Below, in pieces: positions 16,612 through 25,220 of a DNA stretch of 64,000 bases; position 1 is the first letter of the stretch; each line of letters opens with the position of its first letter. A program made the translations under genes and the position numbers. A model generated the notes under the pieces. The model ran no database searches, was not told where the DNA came from, and worked only from the letters and a program-made list of their open reading frames with translations. This DNA is from Cellulomonas timonensis (lineage in GTDB: Bacteria > Actinomycetota > Actinomycetes > Actinomycetales > Cellulomonadaceae): positions 372,001 through 436,000 of the forward strand of contig NZ_FCOT01000012.1 of the NCBI RefSeq assembly GCF_900046455.1. The letters run 5' to 3'.

Positions 16612-17790
16612 TCAGCGCTTGAGGTTGACGAGCTCCTGCAGCACCTCGTCCGACGTGGTGATGACCCGCGAGTTCGCCTGGAAGCCACGCTGGGCGATGA
16701 TCAGCGAGGTGAACTCGCTGGACAGGTCCACGTTGGACATCTCGAGGGAGCCGCCCGCGAGGCCGCCCCGCCCGCCGGTGCCGGCGGTGCCGATCTGCGC
16801 GTCGCCGGAGTTGACGCCCGTGCGGAACAGCGAGCCTCCGGCCTTCTCCAACCCGCCCGGGTTGGTGAAGTTGCCCAGCGCGATGCGCCCGATGGCCTGC
16901 TTGAGCCCGTTGCTGAACGAGCCCGTGATGGTGCCGTCGGCGCCCAGCGCGAACGACAGCAGGGTGCCGGCCGCCTGGCCGTCCTGCGTGCCGGCCTTGA
17001 GCGTCTCGATGCCCGCGAAGCCGGTGATGGTGGACAGGTCCACAGCCACCCCGCCGAGGTTGAACGTGGTGGGCGTGGTGAGCGAGCCGTCCGCCGCGAA
17101 CGTCAGGGCGCCCGGCGTGGCGGTGGCCGCGCCGTCGGTGGCGTCCAGCGACCAGCCGGCCGCCGACTTCGTGAACGTGAGCTGGATCTCGCGCTCGACG
17201 CCTGTGGAGTCGTAGGCCGAGATGCTGCGGTTCAGCACCGTCCCGTCCGCCGCGTCGGCGGGCAGGTTGCCCACGAAGCCCGCCTTGGAGGTCTGCACGG
17301 CGGCCATCACCGTGCCGGCGGGGACCTTGAGGTCCACCAGCGGGCTGTTGGTGTCGATGACGCCGTTCACGGCGGCCCAGCCCTGCACGATGGCGCCCTC
17401 GCCCGGCAGCACCATCTGCCCCGTGGGGTCGAAGTCGAAGCTGCCGGCCCGGGTGTAGAAGGTCTCGGCGCCCTTGCGGACCACGAAGAAGCCGTCACCC
17501 TGGATCATCATGTCGGTGCTGCGCCCGGTGGACTGCGAGGCGCCCTGCGTGAAGTTCGTGGTGATGCCCGCGACGCGCACGCCCAGGCCCACCTGCGCGG
17601 GGTTCGTGCCACCGGCGCCATCCTGCGCGGCGCCGCCGTTCTGGAGCACCTGGCTGAGCGTGTCCTGGAACTGGACCTGCGAGGACTTGAAGCCCGTGGT
17701 GTTGACGTTGGCGATGTTGTTGCCGGTCACGTCGAGCATGGTCTGGTGACTGCGCAGACCGCTGATGCCGGAGAAGAGCGAGCGGAGCAT
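16612..17790 (-). CDS. flgE: Flagellar hook protein FlgE
   Basis: FlgE polymerises into the hook. The 392-residue protein has the rod/hook N-terminal signature (MLRSLFSGISGLRSHQTMLDVTGNNIANVNTTGFK, about 1-35), GDGFFVV near residue 98, and the C-terminal NVDLSSEFTSLIIAQRGFQANSRVITTSDEVLQELVNLKR. An AAGGGAA Shine-Dalgarno precedes the ATG. It follows flgD, the hook cap gene. No separate flgF or flgG gene is seen in the window. Confidence 0.94.
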   Translation of the reverse strand: MLRSLFSGISGLRSHQTMLDVTGNNIANVNTTGFKSSQVQFQDTLSQVLQNGGAAQDGAGGTNPAQVGLGVRVAGITTNFTQGASQSTGRSTDMMIQGDGFFVVRKGAETFYTRAGSFDFDPTGQMVLPGEGAIVQGWAAVNGVIDTNSPLVDLKVPAGTVMAAVQTSKAGFVGNLPADAADGTVLNRSISAYDSTGVEREIQLTFTKSAAGWSLDATDGAATATPGALTFAADGSLTTPTTFNLGGVAVDLSTITGFAGIETLKAGTQDGQAAGTLLSFALGADGTITGSFSNGLKQAIGRIALGNFTNPGGLEKAGGSLFRTGVNSGDAQIGTAGTGGRGGLAGGSLEMSNVDLSSEFTSLIIAQRGFQANSRVITTSDEVLQELVNLKR

Positions 17791-17820
17791 GGGAGTTCCC
17801 TTCGGTGGAGGAGGCCTGCG

Positions 17821-18279
17821 TCAGGCGCTGGGCGCGGGGGTCGTGGGGGGCGCGGGTGTGGCGCCGGGTGTCGTGACGGTGGCCACGGCGTCGAGCGTGA
17901 CCTCCTTGTCGCCGACCATCACCGTCGGCACTGCCGTCTTGTAGGACACGGACGACACGATCCCGGTCTGGGTCTCGCCCTCCGCGTCGGTGTAGGTGAC
18001 CTGCTGGCCGACGAGGCTGGCCGCGGCCATCCGCATCTGCAGCGCGAAGCCCTCACGCGACGTGGAGGTCAGCTCGGTGAGCTGCTCCATCGTGGCGAGC
18101 TGCGTGGTCTGCGCCATCAGGTCGTTGGTGTCCATCGGCGAGCTCGGGTCCTGGTTGGCGAGCTGCGCGACGAGCAGGTTGAGGAACGCCTGCGAGTCGA
18201 GGGTGTTCTTGGCCGTCGAGGCGGTCTGGCCGGTCGCCGAGGCGGGAGCCGAGTAGATGGCTGACGTGTCGATGCTCAT
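17821..18279 (-). CDS. flgD: Flagellar hook assembly (cap) protein FlgD
   Basis: FlgD caps the growing hook. The 152-residue protein has the conserved N-terminal motif (LDSQAFLNLLVAQLANQDPSSPMDTNDLMAQTTQLATMEQ, about 28-67) and a short C-terminal domain (LVGQQVTYTDAEGETQTGIVSSV). It is shorter than enterobacterial FlgD (about 230) and lacks the large Ig-like domain, as in many Gram-positive members. A CAGGAG Shine-Dalgarno precedes the ATG. Confidence 0.93.
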   Translation of the reverse strand: MSIDTSAIYSAPASATGQTASTAKNTLDSQAFLNLLVAQLANQDPSSPMDTNDLMAQTTQLATMEQLTELTSTSREGFALQMRMAAASLVGQQVTYTDAEGETQTGIVSSVSYKTAVPTVMVGDKEVTLDAVATVTTPGATPAPPTTPAPSA

Positions 18280-18293
18280 GGGGCGCTCCTGTT

Positions 18294-18344
18294 CAGGCGA
18301 TGACGTCGATGCCGCCGGGCCGGGTGGCCGACGGGGTGCGGGGC
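18294..18344 (-). pseudogene. fliK: 3' remnant of fliK (left of the adapter junction)
   Basis: Between the flgD start and the adapter is an open stretch that translates to PSATRPGGIDVIA followed by a TGA stop. Its position fits the extreme C-terminus of FliK. The part joining it to the N-terminal fragment at 18392-19207 is missing from this record. Confidence 0.45.
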
Positions 18345-18391
18345 CCGTCTCTTATACACCTCTGACGCTGCCGACGATCTTACGCGTGTAG
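18345..18391 (+). other. Illumina Nextera adapter sequence left in the assembly
   Basis: Reading the plus strand, 18345-18364 is the Tn5 mosaic-end read-through sequence (core GTCTCTTATACAC at 18347-18359), 18365-18377 is the adapter GACGCTGCCGACGA tail, 18378-18385 is TCTTACGC (reverse complement of a standard i5 index, GCGTAAGA), and 18386-18391 is GTGTAG, the start of the P5-side primer. Only two mismatches (18346, 18360) occur over about 47 bases. This is library DNA, not genome, and it interrupts fliK. Confidence 0.97.
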
Positions 18392-19207
18392 CTTCCGGCG
18401 GGCCCCTCCGCGCTCGCACAACACCCCGGCCGTCGCGGCCTCGACGGGCTGGCCCGCGCCGGAGACAGGCTGAGCCGTGAGATCGGGCGACGTCGTGGCG
18501 GTCCGGGCCACAGCCGGGGCGACGGGGCCCAGCGGAGCGGGTGACGCGGCTGCGGGCGAGGGCGGCCCAGCGGGCTGGGCCGACGCGGCGGCCTGGGCAT
18601 TGCCGTCACCCGACAGGCTCGCGACAGCCGGCGCTGTGGGCAGCGCCGGCGCCGGCCCGGCACGCGCCTGACCGGCGGCTGCCTCATCGGCGGGCGCGGC
18701 AGTCGTGAGGACGGGCTGCGGCGCGCTGGTCGCGGACGGATCCGCCGCCGCCAGCGCGGCGTCGACGGCTGCGGCCAGGCCCGGCCCCGCCTCGCCTGCG
18801 ATGAGCGCGAGGGGCGCCGGCGGTGTGACGGCCAGGCCAGCGGGCAGTGGGACGGCGTCGAGGGCCACAGCAGCGGAAGCCGTGCCGTCGGTGACGGAAT
18901 CCCCCGCGCCGACCACTGGAGCCTTGTCCTGCACCGGCGCCTTCTCTTGAGCCGGGCCCTTGTCCTGCACCCGAGCCCTGTCCTGCGCGCGGGCACTGTC
19001 CTGCGCCCGAGCCCTGTCCTGCACCCGAGCCCTGTCCTGCGCACGGGCCTTGTCCTGCGCGCGGGTCTGTGCCTGGCGATCGCGTCCCACCTGGTCGCGC
19101 AGCACCGCGTCGAAGTCCCGCTGGGAGGTGGACGTCGACGGGCTCGACGCTGGGCGCACGGACGGCCCGGGGGCCGGCACGCCGCTCGACTGCACCGGGG
19201 TGGTCAT
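18392..19207 (-). pseudogene. fliK: Flagellar hook-length control protein FliK, N-terminal fragment
   Basis: FliK is the secreted ruler that sets hook length and triggers the FlhB switch. The frame opens MTTPVQSSGVPAPGPSVRPA and is overlapped by the NlpC/P60 gene (ATGA). About 270 residues rich in Ala, Pro, Gln and Asp are present, including eight six-residue repeats (about 49-96). The conserved C-terminal domain of FliK is absent: the frame runs into the adapter at 18391 and stops there. The identification rests on composition, position between fliJ and flgD, and the DFDAVLRDQV segment. The break is an assembly artefact, not evidence of a mutant gene. Confidence 0.8.
18920..19063. repeat. 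18-bp x 8 minisatellite in fliK
   Basis: Eight imperfect 18-base units encode RAQDKA, RAQDRA, RVQDRA, RAQDSA, RAQDRA, RVQDKG, PAQEKA and PVQDKA. The repeat sits in the ruler half of FliK. Unit length is in frame, so expansion or contraction would change protein length by six residues per step. Confidence 0.92.
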
Positions 19208-19884
19208 GAGGTCACCGCCGTCCCCGCCAGCAGGTTCAACACAGTGCGCTGCGCGGTGGCCGTGGTGAGCGCCGCCGACAGCGCGGCGCTCGGATCGGCC
19301 GCGGCCGCAGCCTCCTGCGGCAGCACCCGGCGGATCGCCGTGGGCGTCGCGAAGACGTCGCGGATCTGCACGTAGGAGCCCGCCTTGGGGGCGTCGATCA
19401 TCTGGCCGTCTCCCATGTAGATGCCGATGTGCGTGCCGCCACCGAAGACCAGCAGGTCTCCCGGCAGGGCTTGGTCGAGCGAGCTGACCGGCGTGCCGAT
19501 CGTCATCTGCTGCCGTGCGGTGCGGGGGACGCCGTCGCCGACACCCAGGTCGGTCATCGCGCGCAGGACCAGGCCCGAGCAGTCCAGGCCGCCCTCGTCG
19601 AGCGTCTCCCCACCCCAGACGTACGGGACGCCCAGGTACTTCTTCGCGGCCTCGACGAGGCCCTGGCCCGTGGCCGTCCCCGACGTGGAGGTGGCGGTGG
19701 AGCCCGTGAGGGCGGCGTACTGGGTCGGGTCGACGCCGAGCGCCGCGAGCGCCGCGGCGAAAGTGGCGTCGGCGCCGGACGCCGCGGACGCCGTCGATGA
19801 CGCAGCCGTCGACGTGGTGGCCTGCGGCTCCACGAGCTGCCGGAGCTCGGCGATGCGCGCCTGCACGGCGGCGATCCCGCTCAT
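19204..19884 (-). CDS. NlpC/P60 family peptidoglycan hydrolase of the flagellar operon
   Basis: Predicted cell-wall endopeptidase of 226 residues. Residues about 72-190 form an NlpC/P60 domain with the catalytic Cys102 in GGLDCSGLVLRAM and His152 in GTHIGIYMGDG. The first 70 residues are Ala/Thr/Ser-rich and contain no signal peptide, so export could be through the flagellar apparatus, as for FlgJ. The gene is embedded between fliJ and fliK with ATGA overlaps at both ends, which argues that it opens the wall for the rod or hook. No flgJ is present in the window. Confidence 0.88.
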   Translation of the reverse strand: MSGIAAVQARIAELRQLVEPQATTSTAASSTASAASGADATFAAALAALGVDPTQYAALTGSTATSTSGTATGQGLVEAAKKYLGVPYVWGGETLDEGGLDCSGLVLRAMTDLGVGDGVPRTARQQMTIGTPVSSLDQALPGDLLVFGGGTHIGIYMGDGQMIDAPKAGSYVQIRDVFATPTAIRRVLPQEAAAAADPSAALSAALTTATAQRTVLNLLAGTAVTS

Positions 19885-20318
19885 CGGACCCCTCCTTCCG
19901 GATGTGCTGCCGGACGCCGGCCGGCGACCTCGTCGATCACTGCCTGCTCGGCCCGCGCGTCCTCGTCGCGGACCTCGACGTCGTGGCGCTCCTCGAGCTT
20001 CTCGAGGGTGCGAGTGGCCGTCCGCGCCTGCGACCAGGCCTGCTGCGCGTCGTCCACGACCTCCTGGGCCTGCACCACGTGGGTTCCGTGCTCGAGCAGC
20101 AGGCTGCTCAACGCGGTGCGGCTCGCGACGGCGGCACGCCAGTGCATCTCATCGGCACGGGCGGGCAGGGACGCGTTCCCGAGCATCACCTCGGTGTCGA
20201 GCCTGCGGCGCTCGGCCTCGTCGCGGCGGCGGGTGGCGGCCGCGAGCTCCACGGCGGCGGTGTCCTCGGCGATGCCGCGCAGCCGCAGCAGGCTGGCCAG
20301 CCGGAAGGGGCGGCTCAT
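19881..20318 (-). CDS. fliJ: Flagellar export protein FliJ
   Basis: FliJ is the coiled-coil stalk in the FliI ATPase ring. The 145-residue protein starts MSRPFRLASLLRLRGIAEDTAAVEL and is almost entirely charged helix, rich in Glu, Arg and Ala, consistent with a coiled coil. Sequence is poorly conserved in this family; position between fliI and the next gene, with 4-base overlaps on both sides, supports the call. Confidence 0.85.
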   Translation of the reverse strand: MSRPFRLASLLRLRGIAEDTAAVELAAATRRRDEAERRRLDTEVMLGNASLPARADEMHWRAAVASRTALSSLLLEHGTHVVQAQEVVDDAQQAWSQARTATRTLEKLEERHDVEVRDEDARAEQAVIDEVAGRRPAAHPEGGVR

Positions 20319-21679
20319 CGGAGCACCCCCATCGCGGCGACGAGCTCGGCCAGCCGGCGCCAGGAGTCCTCCGAGCCGGCGGACTCCTCGAGCGGCTGCT
20401 GCAGGAACGCGTCGATGGCGCGGCTGTGCGTCACGGCGGCGTCCACCAGCACGTTGGAGCCCGCGACGTAGGCGCCCACGTCGAGCAGGTCCTGCGCCTG
20501 GCGCCGCGCGGCCATGACGGTGCGCAGGCGCACGGCCAGGTCGCGCTGCTCGCGGGAGATGACCCGGGTCGCGACCCGGGAGATGGAGGCGAGCGCGTCG
20601 ACGCTCGGGAAGTGCCCGGCCACGGCGAGCTTGCGGTCCAGCACCACATGCCCATCGAGGATCGAGCGGGCCGCGTCGGCGATGGGCTCGTTGTGGTCGT
20701 CGCCGTCGACCAGCACGGTGTAGATCCCGGTGATCGACCCGGCGGATGACGTCCCCGCGCGCTCGAGGAGCTGGGCGAGCAGGGCGAACGTGCTCGGCGG
20801 GGAGCCGCGGGTGGCCGGGGGCTCCCCCACGGACAGCCCGATCTCACGCTGCGCCATCGCCACGCGGGTCAGGGAGTCCATCATCAGCACCACGTCGGAG
20901 CCGTCGTCGCGGAAGTGCTCCGCGATGCGGGTGGCGACGAACGCCGAGCGCAGGCGCACCAACGGCGGCGCGTCGGACGTCGCGACCACCACGACGGAAC
21001 GGGCCAGGCCCTCGGGGCCCAGGTCGTCCTCCAGGAACTCGCGGACCTCGCGCCCGCGCTCGCCGACCAGGGCGATCACGGAGACCTCGGCGTCGGTGCC
21101 GCGCGCCACCATGGACAGCAGGCTCGACTTGCCGACGCCGGAGCCGGCGAACAGGCCCATGCGCTGCCCGCGCCCCACCGTCACCAGTGTGTCGAGCACC
21201 CGCACGCCCAGCTCGAGCGGCTCGGCCACACCGGAGCGCTCGAGCGGATGCGGCGCGACGCCCGCCACGGGCACATACGCGTCGGCCCGCAGCGGGCCCT
21301 TGCCGTCGATCGGGCGGCCCAGGCCGTCCACCACGCGCCCCAGCAGGCCACGGCCCACGGGCGCCATGAGCGAGGTTCCCAGCGCCCGCACCGGCATCCC
21401 GGCGCGCAGGCCGTGCGTCGGGCCCAGCGGCATGCAGCGCGCCGCGCCGCGCTCGGCCGCGACGACCTCCGCGGGCACGGCGTCCGGGCCGCTGCCGATC
21501 TCCACGAGGTCGCCCACCGCGGAGGCCGTCCCGGCGACCTCCACCGTCAGGCCCACGACGCCGCGCACCGCGCCGACCAGCTCGGGGCGGGCGACCCGCA
21601 GGGCACGCGCCCAGCCCGCCGATCCCGCGTCGGAGAAGACCGCGGGTGCGGCGGCGATGTCGAGGGTGGGGGCGCTCAT
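20315..21679 (-). CDS. fliI: Flagellar export ATPase FliI
   Basis: FliI energises the export apparatus. The 454-residue protein is an F1-beta-like ATPase with Walker A GSGVGKSS (residues 179-186), Walker B VVLMMDSLTRVAMAQREIGLS, and the family motif GEPPATRGSPPSTFALLAQLLERAG. Length is normal. It overlaps fliH and fliJ by four bases each. Confidence 0.97.
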   Translation of the reverse strand: MSAPTLDIAAAPAVFSDAGSAGWARALRVARPELVGAVRGVVGLTVEVAGTASAVGDLVEIGSGPDAVPAEVVAAERGAARCMPLGPTHGLRAGMPVRALGTSLMAPVGRGLLGRVVDGLGRPIDGKGPLRADAYVPVAGVAPHPLERSGVAEPLELGVRVLDTLVTVGRGQRMGLFAGSGVGKSSLLSMVARGTDAEVSVIALVGERGREVREFLEDDLGPEGLARSVVVVATSDAPPLVRLRSAFVATRIAEHFRDDGSDVVLMMDSLTRVAMAQREIGLSVGEPPATRGSPPSTFALLAQLLERAGTSSAGSITGIYTVLVDGDDHNEPIADAARSILDGHVVLDRKLAVAGHFPSVDALASISRVATRVISREQRDLAVRLRTVMAARRQAQDLLDVGAYVAGSNVLVDAAVTHSRAIDAFLQQPLEESAGSEDSWRRLAELVAAMGVLR

Positions 21680-22320
21680 GGGCCGGCCTGCTCGGGTAGG
21701 TCGAGCACCGCGCGGACCCGGTCCAGCGCAGTGGTCAGGCGGGCGTCGAGGTACCCGTCGGCGTGCTCGCTCACGGCGTCGCCCACGGCGAGTGCCGCGT
21801 CGGCAACCAGCGTGAGCCCCGACACGTCGGCCGGCGCCACGGCAGCCTCGAGCGCCGCGAGATCGCGCGGGTGCAGGCGCACGGTCTGGCCGCCGACCTG
21901 CTGCGGCTGCGACCGGACCCGGGCCAGCGCGGCCCGCGCGGAGTGCTCGCCGTCCCGCAGCTCGTGGCCGAGGATCGCCTGCGCGAGCTCGAGGGCCGCG
22001 GCGTGCAGGCGCTGCTCCAGCTCGGCGAGCACAGGCGCCGTGCGCGCCGCGGCTGCTGCTGCCGCCCGCTGCAGCACGGCTAGGGCTGCGGCGTGCTGGG
22101 CGGCCTGCGCCGCGACGGCCTGCTCGCGTTCGCGGGCAGCCCGCGCCGACTCCACCGCCGCAGCCTCGGCTGCCTCCCGGCGACCCGCCGCGAACCCCAC
22201 GGCGTGCCCCGCCCCGCGCGCCCGGTCGAGCTCGGCCGTGAGCGCCGCGTCACGCGACTCGTCGCGCCGCTGGCCCACGAAGGCCGTCTCGAACGGGCTG
22301 GTGCGCAGGTCAGGAGACAT
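21676..22320 (-). CDS. fliH: Flagellar assembly protein FliH
   Basis: FliH binds FliI and tethers it to the C-ring. The 214-residue protein begins MSPDLRTSPFETAFVGQRRD and has the long Ala/Glu/Arg helix followed by a small C-terminal domain typical of FliH. The chosen ATG lies 8 bases inside the 3' end of fliG with a GAGGA upstream. A longer reading (10 more codons) is open but less likely. Confidence 0.88.
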   Translation of the reverse strand: MSPDLRTSPFETAFVGQRRDESRDAALTAELDRARGAGHAVGFAAGRREAAEAAAVESARAAREREQAVAAQAAQHAAALAVLQRAAAAAAARTAPVLAELEQRLHAAALELAQAILGHELRDGEHSARAALARVRSQPQQVGGQTVRLHPRDLAALEAAVAPADVSGLTLVADAALAVGDAVSEHADGYLDARLTTALDRVRAVLDLPEQAGP

Positions 22321-23311
22321 ATTCGTCCTCGCCGTCGCGGCGGATGACAATCTGGCCGCCCTCCTCCAGGCGTCGGATCACCTGCACGATGCTCGCGCGG
22401 GCGTCCTCCACCTGGGAGAGCCGCACCGGTCCGAGCAAATCGACCTCCTCGGTGAGGTTCTCCCGCGCGCGCTCCGACAGGTTCCGCAGGATCTTCTCCC
22501 GCACCTCGGTGGCCACGCCCTTGAGCGCCACCGACAGCTCGGCCATCTCCACCTGGCGCAGCACGAGCTGCATCGCCCGGTCCTCGAGCAGCACGATGTC
22601 GCCGAAGACGAACATGCGGCTGCGGACCTCCTCGGCGAGGGCCTCGTCGCGCGCCTGCAGCCCCTCGAGGATGAGCTTCTCGGTGGTCGGGTCCGCGCGG
22701 TTGATGATCTCCACCAGCGGCTGCACGCCGCCCACCGCGGACAGCTCCTGCGGGGTCAACACCGTCGACGCGTTGCGGCGCAAGTTGTCGGCCACCACTG
22801 CCACCACATCCGGCGACGCGCGCTCCATCAGGGCGATGCGGTGCGCCACCTCGGCCTGCAGCTCCCCGTCGAGGCCGGCGAGGATCGCCGACGCGTGATC
22901 TGGGCGCAGGTGGGCCAGCACCAGCGCGATGGTCTGCGGGTGCTCGCCGCTGATCAGCGACAGCACCTGGCGGGCGTCGGCGTGCTGCAGGAAGTCGAAC
23001 CGCTGCCCCGCCATCGACGACTGGAGCCGGTCGATCATCCCAGCGGCCTGGTCACGGCCGATCGACGCCTCCAGCAGGTGCTGGGCGTAGCCGAGCCCAC
23101 CGCCGACGCCGGGGCCGGTCAGCGAGATCGCGTAGAACTCGTCGAGCACCTCGTCAGCGACAGCCTGGTCGACGTGCTCCAGGCGCAGGATCTCCGCGGT
23201 GAGCTCCTCGATCTCGGCGACGTCGAGCTGCGCCATCACGCGCGCCGCCCGGTCGCGACCGAGCTGGAGCAGCATCATCGCCGCCTTCTGGGTGCCCGTC
23301 AGCGTGGCCAT
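22310..23311 (-). CDS. fliG: Flagellar motor switch protein FliG
   Basis: FliG couples stator to rotor. The ATG overlapping the fliF stop (TGATG) gives 333 residues starting MATLTGTQKAAMMLLQLGRD. The EHPQ motif (SGEHPQTIALVLAHL) marks the middle domain and FVFGDIVLLEDRAMQLVLRQVEM the torque-generating C-terminal domain. Length matches the family (about 335). Confidence 0.97.
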   Translation of the reverse strand: MATLTGTQKAAMMLLQLGRDRAARVMAQLDVAEIEELTAEILRLEHVDQAVADEVLDEFYAISLTGPGVGGGLGYAQHLLEASIGRDQAAGMIDRLQSSMAGQRFDFLQHADARQVLSLISGEHPQTIALVLAHLRPDHASAILAGLDGELQAEVAHRIALMERASPDVVAVVADNLRRNASTVLTPQELSAVGGVQPLVEIINRADPTTEKLILEGLQARDEALAEEVRSRMFVFGDIVLLEDRAMQLVLRQVEMAELSVALKGVATEVREKILRNLSERARENLTEEVDLLGPVRLSQVEDARASIVQVIRRLEEGGQIVIRRDGEDEYVS

Positions 23312-24909
23312 CAACGCCCGCCCGAGCCCGAGCCGGAGGTGCTGAGCCAACCGCGCAGGAGGTCCGCGACCTCGGCGGGCTGCTCGTCGGCGAGCGCGCC
23401 GATCTCCGCGCGCCGCAGCGCCGAGCTGTCCTGCACCACGGGCGCCGCCACGAGGGCCATGGCGTCCAGGTCCGGGCCGCCCCCCTCGAGCTCGAGGGTC
23501 TCGCCGCCCATCAGCGGCAGCTCCCCGATGTCCAAGGACTCGCGACGGTTGCGCCGCGACCTGCGGACCGCCGCGATGGCCAGCGCCAGCAGGATCACCA
23601 GCACGACGCCGGCGATCGCGAGCTGGCGGATGAGCGAGGCCGTCGCGGCCTTGGCGGCCTGCTCGTCGGCGGCGCTGAGCGCGGCCTGCGCGGCCTCGGC
23701 CGTCGAGGTGTCGAATGCCATGCGCTGCACCGCGACCGTGTCGCCACGCGCGGTGTCGATGCCGGCGGCGGCGGTGACCATCGCGGTGAGCTCGGCCATG
23801 TCGATCTTCGCGGCGGCGGCGGCGTCCACGGCGACGGCCAGCGACTGCCGCTTCACGCTGCCGGGGGCCGTCACAACCTGCTCGGTGACCTTGTTGACCG
23901 CGTTGTTGAGGTTCTCGGTGGTGGACGAGTACGCGCCGGAGTCGTCGTCGCCCGAGGGCACCGCGATGTTGTCCGGCCCGAGCACGCCCGTGGCAGTGCC
24001 GCCGCCCTTGCCCGTGTACTCCTCCGTGGTGGTCGCCGAGATCAGCGGCGGCACGTCGGGCGTGGCGGAGAACTGCTCGCTGACCCGCTCGGTCTGGTCG
24101 TAGTCGAGCTCGGCGGTGAGCGTCACCGCCGACTTGCCGACCCCGACCACCCGGTCGAGCAGCGCCTGCACGGCGAGCTGCACTCGGGACTCATACTCGG
24201 CGGTCTGCTGGCCGGACATCCCGACTCCGCTCTCGGCGCCCACGGTGGACAGCACCGCGCCGCTGGAGTCGACCACCGCGACGTCGGCGGGCTTCATGCC
24301 CTCGATGCCCGCGGAGACCAGGTGCACGATCGCCTGCACCTGCTCGGCGCCCAGCGACGTGCCGGTCTTGGTGCGCACGAACACCGACGCCGTCGGGTCG
24401 GCGGTCTGCGAGACGAAGACGCTGTCCTCCGGGATGGCCAGCTTGACGGTCGCGGCCTCCACACCGGACAGGGCGCCGATCGTCTTGGCCAGCTCGCCCT
24501 CGAGCGCGCGCTGGTAGGTGACCTCCTGCTGGAACTCGGAGGCCGTCATGCCCATGTCGTCCAGCAGCGAGTACCCGCCGCCGTCGGCGTTCGCGGGCAG
24601 GCCCGCCGCGGCCAGCTTGAGCCGCATCGAGTAGAGCTGGTCGGCCGGCACCATCACTGTGGAGCCGCCGTCGGCGAGCTCGTAGGAGACCCCGGCCGCG
24701 CTCAGCTCGTCGACCACGGCGCTCGCGTCCGTCGCGGACAGGCTGGTGAACAGCGGGCTCAGGGTCGGCTTGGTCATCCAGCTCGTCAGCGCCACGGCGC
24801 CCAGCACCAGCATGGCCAGGCCGATGATGGCCAGGGTGCGCTGCGCCAGGGTGAACTGCTTCACGGTGCCGCCCATGCGCTCCAGCACCGCGGAGATCTG
24901 CGCGGGCAT
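23311..24909 (-). CDS. fliF: Flagellar MS-ring protein FliF
   Basis: FliF builds the MS ring and housing of the export gate. The 532-residue protein has two membrane helices (about 25-45 and 425-445), ring-building motifs between them (SWMTKPTLSPLFTSLSATDASAVVDEL; QQEVTYQRALEGELAKTI), and a cytoplasmic tail that binds FliG. Overlap of one base with fliE and fliG indicates tight coupling. Confidence 0.97.
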   Translation of the reverse strand: MPAQISAVLERMGGTVKQFTLAQRTLAIIGLAMLVLGAVALTSWMTKPTLSPLFTSLSATDASAVVDELSAAGVSYELADGGSTVMVPADQLYSMRLKLAAAGLPANADGGGYSLLDDMGMTASEFQQEVTYQRALEGELAKTIGALSGVEAATVKLAIPEDSVFVSQTADPTASVFVRTKTGTSLGAEQVQAIVHLVSAGIEGMKPADVAVVDSSGAVLSTVGAESGVGMSGQQTAEYESRVQLAVQALLDRVVGVGKSAVTLTAELDYDQTERVSEQFSATPDVPPLISATTTEEYTGKGGGTATGVLGPDNIAVPSGDDDSGAYSSTTENLNNAVNKVTEQVVTAPGSVKRQSLAVAVDAAAAAKIDMAELTAMVTAAAGIDTARGDTVAVQRMAFDTSTAEAAQAALSAADEQAAKAATASLIRQLAIAGVVLVILLALAIAAVRRSRRNRRESLDIGELPLMGGETLELEGGGPDLDAMALVAAPVVQDSSALRRAEIGALADEQPAEVADLLRGWLSTSGSGSGGR

Positions 24910-25220
24910 CAGGCCTGCATCCGCATGATCTCGGTGAACGCGTCCACTGCCTTGTTGCGCAGCGCGGCGGTCAGCTCGAGGGTGAGGCTCGCCTCGGCGG
25001 CGGCCACGGTGTAGTCGTGCACGTCGTCGAGGTCACCGGTGACGGCCCGCACCGCGAGTTCGTTGCTCGTGGCCTGCAGGCCCTGCAGCGAGTCGATCGA
25101 CCCGAGCACGGAGGCGAAGGCGCTGCCGTCGGATGCCGGGGCCGCCTCCGTCCCGGTGAGCGCCGACAGGTACGCGGTGGGCGCGACTGTCGTCACGCCG
25201 CCGATCGCGGGGATGCTCAT
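24909..25220 (-). CDS. fliE: Flagellar hook-basal body complex protein FliE
   Basis: FliE joins the MS ring to the rod. The 103-residue protein has a variable N-terminus and the conserved C-terminal helix DVHDYTVAAAEASLTLELTAALRNKAVDAFTEIMRMQ. The ATG overlaps the flgC stop by one base (TGATG). A longer in-frame opening exists upstream but lies inside flgC. Confidence 0.95.
   Translation of the reverse strand: MSIPAIGGVTTVAPTAYLSALTGTEAAPASDGSAFASVLGSIDSLQGLQATSNELAVRAVTGDLDDVHDYTVAAAEASLTLELTAALRNKAVDAFTEIMRMQA

Noticed and set aside
18345..18391. Tn5 transposon end inside fliK
   Set aside because: The mosaic end is followed by the Nextera adapter and an i5 index, not by transposon genes or a target duplication.
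18920..19063. CRISPR-like array
   Set aside because: The 18-base units are contiguous and in frame with fliK, with no spacers.
20915..24103. Very long plus-strand open frame opposite fliI-fliF
   Set aside because: Arg/His/Gln-rich shadow frame of GC-rich genes; no domains, and the minus-strand genes are certain.
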